A DNA stretch of 64,000 nt from an uncultured Odoribacter sp. GTDB taxonomy: Bacteria; Bacteroidota; Bacteroidia; Bacteroidales; Marinifilaceae. The notes under the pieces were generated by a model. It worked only from the letters and a program-made list of their open reading frames with translations. It was not told the origin of the DNA and searched no databases. This document shows, in pieces, positions 62,922 through 64,000 of this stretch (within the stretch, counting starts at the first letter, position 1; each line of letters opens with the position of its first letter). A program made the translations under genes and the position numbers. Location: positions 19,303 to 83,302 of the forward strand of contig CAJUQA010000012.1 of the NCBI GenBank assembly GCA_910588375.1. Reading direction: 5' to 3'.

Positions 62922-63887
62922 TTACCAACCAAAAGGATGTTTTGCCAGCGGCAACTTCGCCAACGGATGATAATCCCCTTTCAATCCAATCGGTTCCGCA
63001 TGGCGAATATCATACACAATATTGATGGCATTGCGGGCATCCTCAATACCGAATCCCTCACCTGCCAAAATATGTTTGTAACTTTCTGTGTGCAACTCGG
63101 TAAACCCTTTACTAAACTCAAACTCTTCACCATCGATATTGATTGTCCGGTAAGTACGTTTCTCCCCTTCCACAGCATTCTCCGGAAGATTCTCTGCATT
63201 GATACTCAAAAAATAGCGTACCCGTGCCCTTTCCAACTCCAAATATCCGGCAGCCCGGTCATGTGTGTACACATGCACTACATTCTTTTTCACCGCTCCG
63301 AAAACCCATGAAAGCATATCATAAAAATGTACTCCGATATTCGTAGCAATTCCCCCACTCTTGTGCACATCTCCTTTCCAACTCGTATAATACCAATTCC
63401 CCCGGGAAGTGATATACGTCAAATCCACATCATATATCTTATCTTTCGGCCCGTTCTCGATCTTTTTCTTCAAATCGATAATCGACTGATGCAAACGCAA
63501 TTGAAGAATTGTATAAATCCGGTGACCGGTCTCCCTTTCCACCTCCTTGAGCGCATCGACATTCCACGGATTCAACACCAAAGGTTTTTCACAAATCACA
63601 TCCGCCCCCAATCGCAAACCGTAACGCATGTGTGCATCATGCAAATAATTGGGAGTGCAAATAGAAACATAATCTATGGCTCTATCCGTTCCTTTCAACT
63701 TACTGCAATGACGGTCAAACAACTCCTGCTCCACAAAAAAAGAAGCCTCCGGGAAAAAACTATCCATAATCCCCACACTGTCAAATCTATCGTAAGCTGC
63801 CACCAAACGGTTTCCCGTATCCTTTATGGCACGTAAATGACGAGGCGCAATATATCCTGCCGCCCCAATTAAAGCGAAATTTTTCAT
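62922..63887 (-). CDS. wbpB: UDP-GlcNAcA 3-dehydrogenase (WbpB-like)
   Basis: A 321-residue Gfo/Idh/MocA oxidoreductase beginning MKNFALIGAAGYIAPRHLRA, very like Pseudomonas WbpB. Other conserved parts: SICTPNYLHDAHMRYGLRLG, CEKPLVLNPWN and the block VDLTYITSRGNWYYTSWKG. It oxidises C3 of UDP-GlcNAcA using tightly bound NAD that is recycled with 2-oxoglutarate. It is the most upstream gene of the polysaccharide locus in this window; the promoter region at its 5' side runs into the window edge. Confidence 0.94.
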   Translation of the reverse strand: MKNFALIGAAGYIAPRHLRAIKDTGNRLVAAYDRFDSVGIMDSFFPEASFFVEQELFDRHCSKLKGTDRAIDYVSICTPNYLHDAHMRYGLRLGADVICEKPLVLNPWNVDALKEVERETGHRIYTILQLRLHQSIIDLKKKIENGPKDKIYDVDLTYITSRGNWYYTSWKGDVHKSGGIATNIGVHFYDMLSWVFGAVKKNVVHVYTHDRAAGYLELERARVRYFLSINAENLPENAVEGEKRTYRTINIDGEEFEFSKGFTELHTESYKHILAGEGFGIEDARNAINIVYDIRHAEPIGLKGDYHPLAKLPLAKHPFGW

Positions 63888-63974
63888 TATAAGAAAGATT
63901 GTAAATTCTGTAAACTTAAGACTACAAGAAGTTTATATCATTTTAGTTAAAGCAAAAAAAGCCTCGAAATTTTT

Positions 63975-64000
63975 CCCAAAAAAACGACCGTTTTTTTGGG
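63975..64000. repeat. Perfect inverted repeat at the window edge
   Basis: Two 12-base arms (CCCAAAAAAACG and its complement) with a two-base centre. It may be a terminator of the gene beyond the window, a regulatory hairpin in the leader of the polysaccharide operon, or part of a longer symmetric element cut by the edge. Confidence 0.6.

Noticed and set aside
1..64000. CRISPR arrays, intact insertion sequences, rRNA genes
   Set aside because: No regularly spaced repeats, no transposase or cas-like protein and no rRNA sequence were seen on either strand.

Overview
The window looks like a chromosomal segment of a gut Bacteroidales bacterium. This rests on Bacteroides-type promoters (a -7 box TAnnTTTG, with a -33 TTG about 19-20 bases upstream) before the tRNA and several genes, host-glycan hydrolases of families GH95 and GH109, SusC/D-less outer-membrane porin and lipoprotein efflux genes, and a Wzx/Wzy polysaccharide locus ending in a WcfR/WcfS-like pair. 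I cannot name the genus from sequence reading alone.

Layout. 1-9.0 kb (minus): a truncated FtsX/MacB-type permease, a GH95 alpha-L-fucosidase, a membrane acyltransferase, a GH109 alpha-N-acetylgalactosaminidase, and a CopA copper ATPase with a small downstream ORF. 9.0-10.9 kb: tRNA-Arg(TCT) with a clear promoter and terminator, followed by a RhuM-family gene and unexplained DNA that looks like an integration scar. 11.0-18.8 kb (plus): a five-gene operon of exported proteins, comprising a beta-propeller protein, a TPR-caspase protein, a DUF4384-like protein, a small unknown and a transglutaminase-like cysteine enzyme. This is the most novel-looking block. 18.8-27.8 kb (minus): cbpM-cbpA, a SIMPL protein, a YeiH transporter, a remnant of a DUF4143 ATPase, purL and an ABC-F protein. 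27.9-31.3 kb (minus): rfbACDB for dTDP-L-rhamnose. 31.4 kb: a porin. 32.6-39.7 kb (minus): an efflux operon (MFP-RND-OMF-MFS) with a divergent AraC regulator. 41.0-46.1 kb (plus): an NAD(P)-binding oxidoreductase, a zinc macrodomain ADP-ribose hydrolase, a class M sirtuin (SirTM), a subtype B tannase and a Bcr/CflA transporter.

46.3-63.9 kb (minus) is a surface polysaccharide locus. wbpB-wbpE-wbpD-wbpA and a wbpI-like epimerase together can make UDP-ManNAc(3NAc)A. Four glycosyltransferases, an asparagine-synthase-like enzyme, a flippase and a polymerase lie between. The locus ends with a WcfR-like aminotransferase and a WcfS-like initiating sugar-phosphate transferase. Two MNT-HEPN toxin-antitoxin modules are embedded in it: an intact MntA-HepT with its own promoter, and a second one whose HEPN gene is broken by a frameshift and a nonsense codon. 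The glycosyltransferase core is visibly richer in A+T than the sugar-nucleotide genes on its flanks.

Links between regions (inference): the dTDP-rhamnose genes may feed the polysaccharide locus, and the GH95/GH109 pair fits removal of the terminal fucose and GalNAc of blood-group A-type mucin glycans. All family assignments are from recognisable motifs and remembered family sequences; no database search was run.
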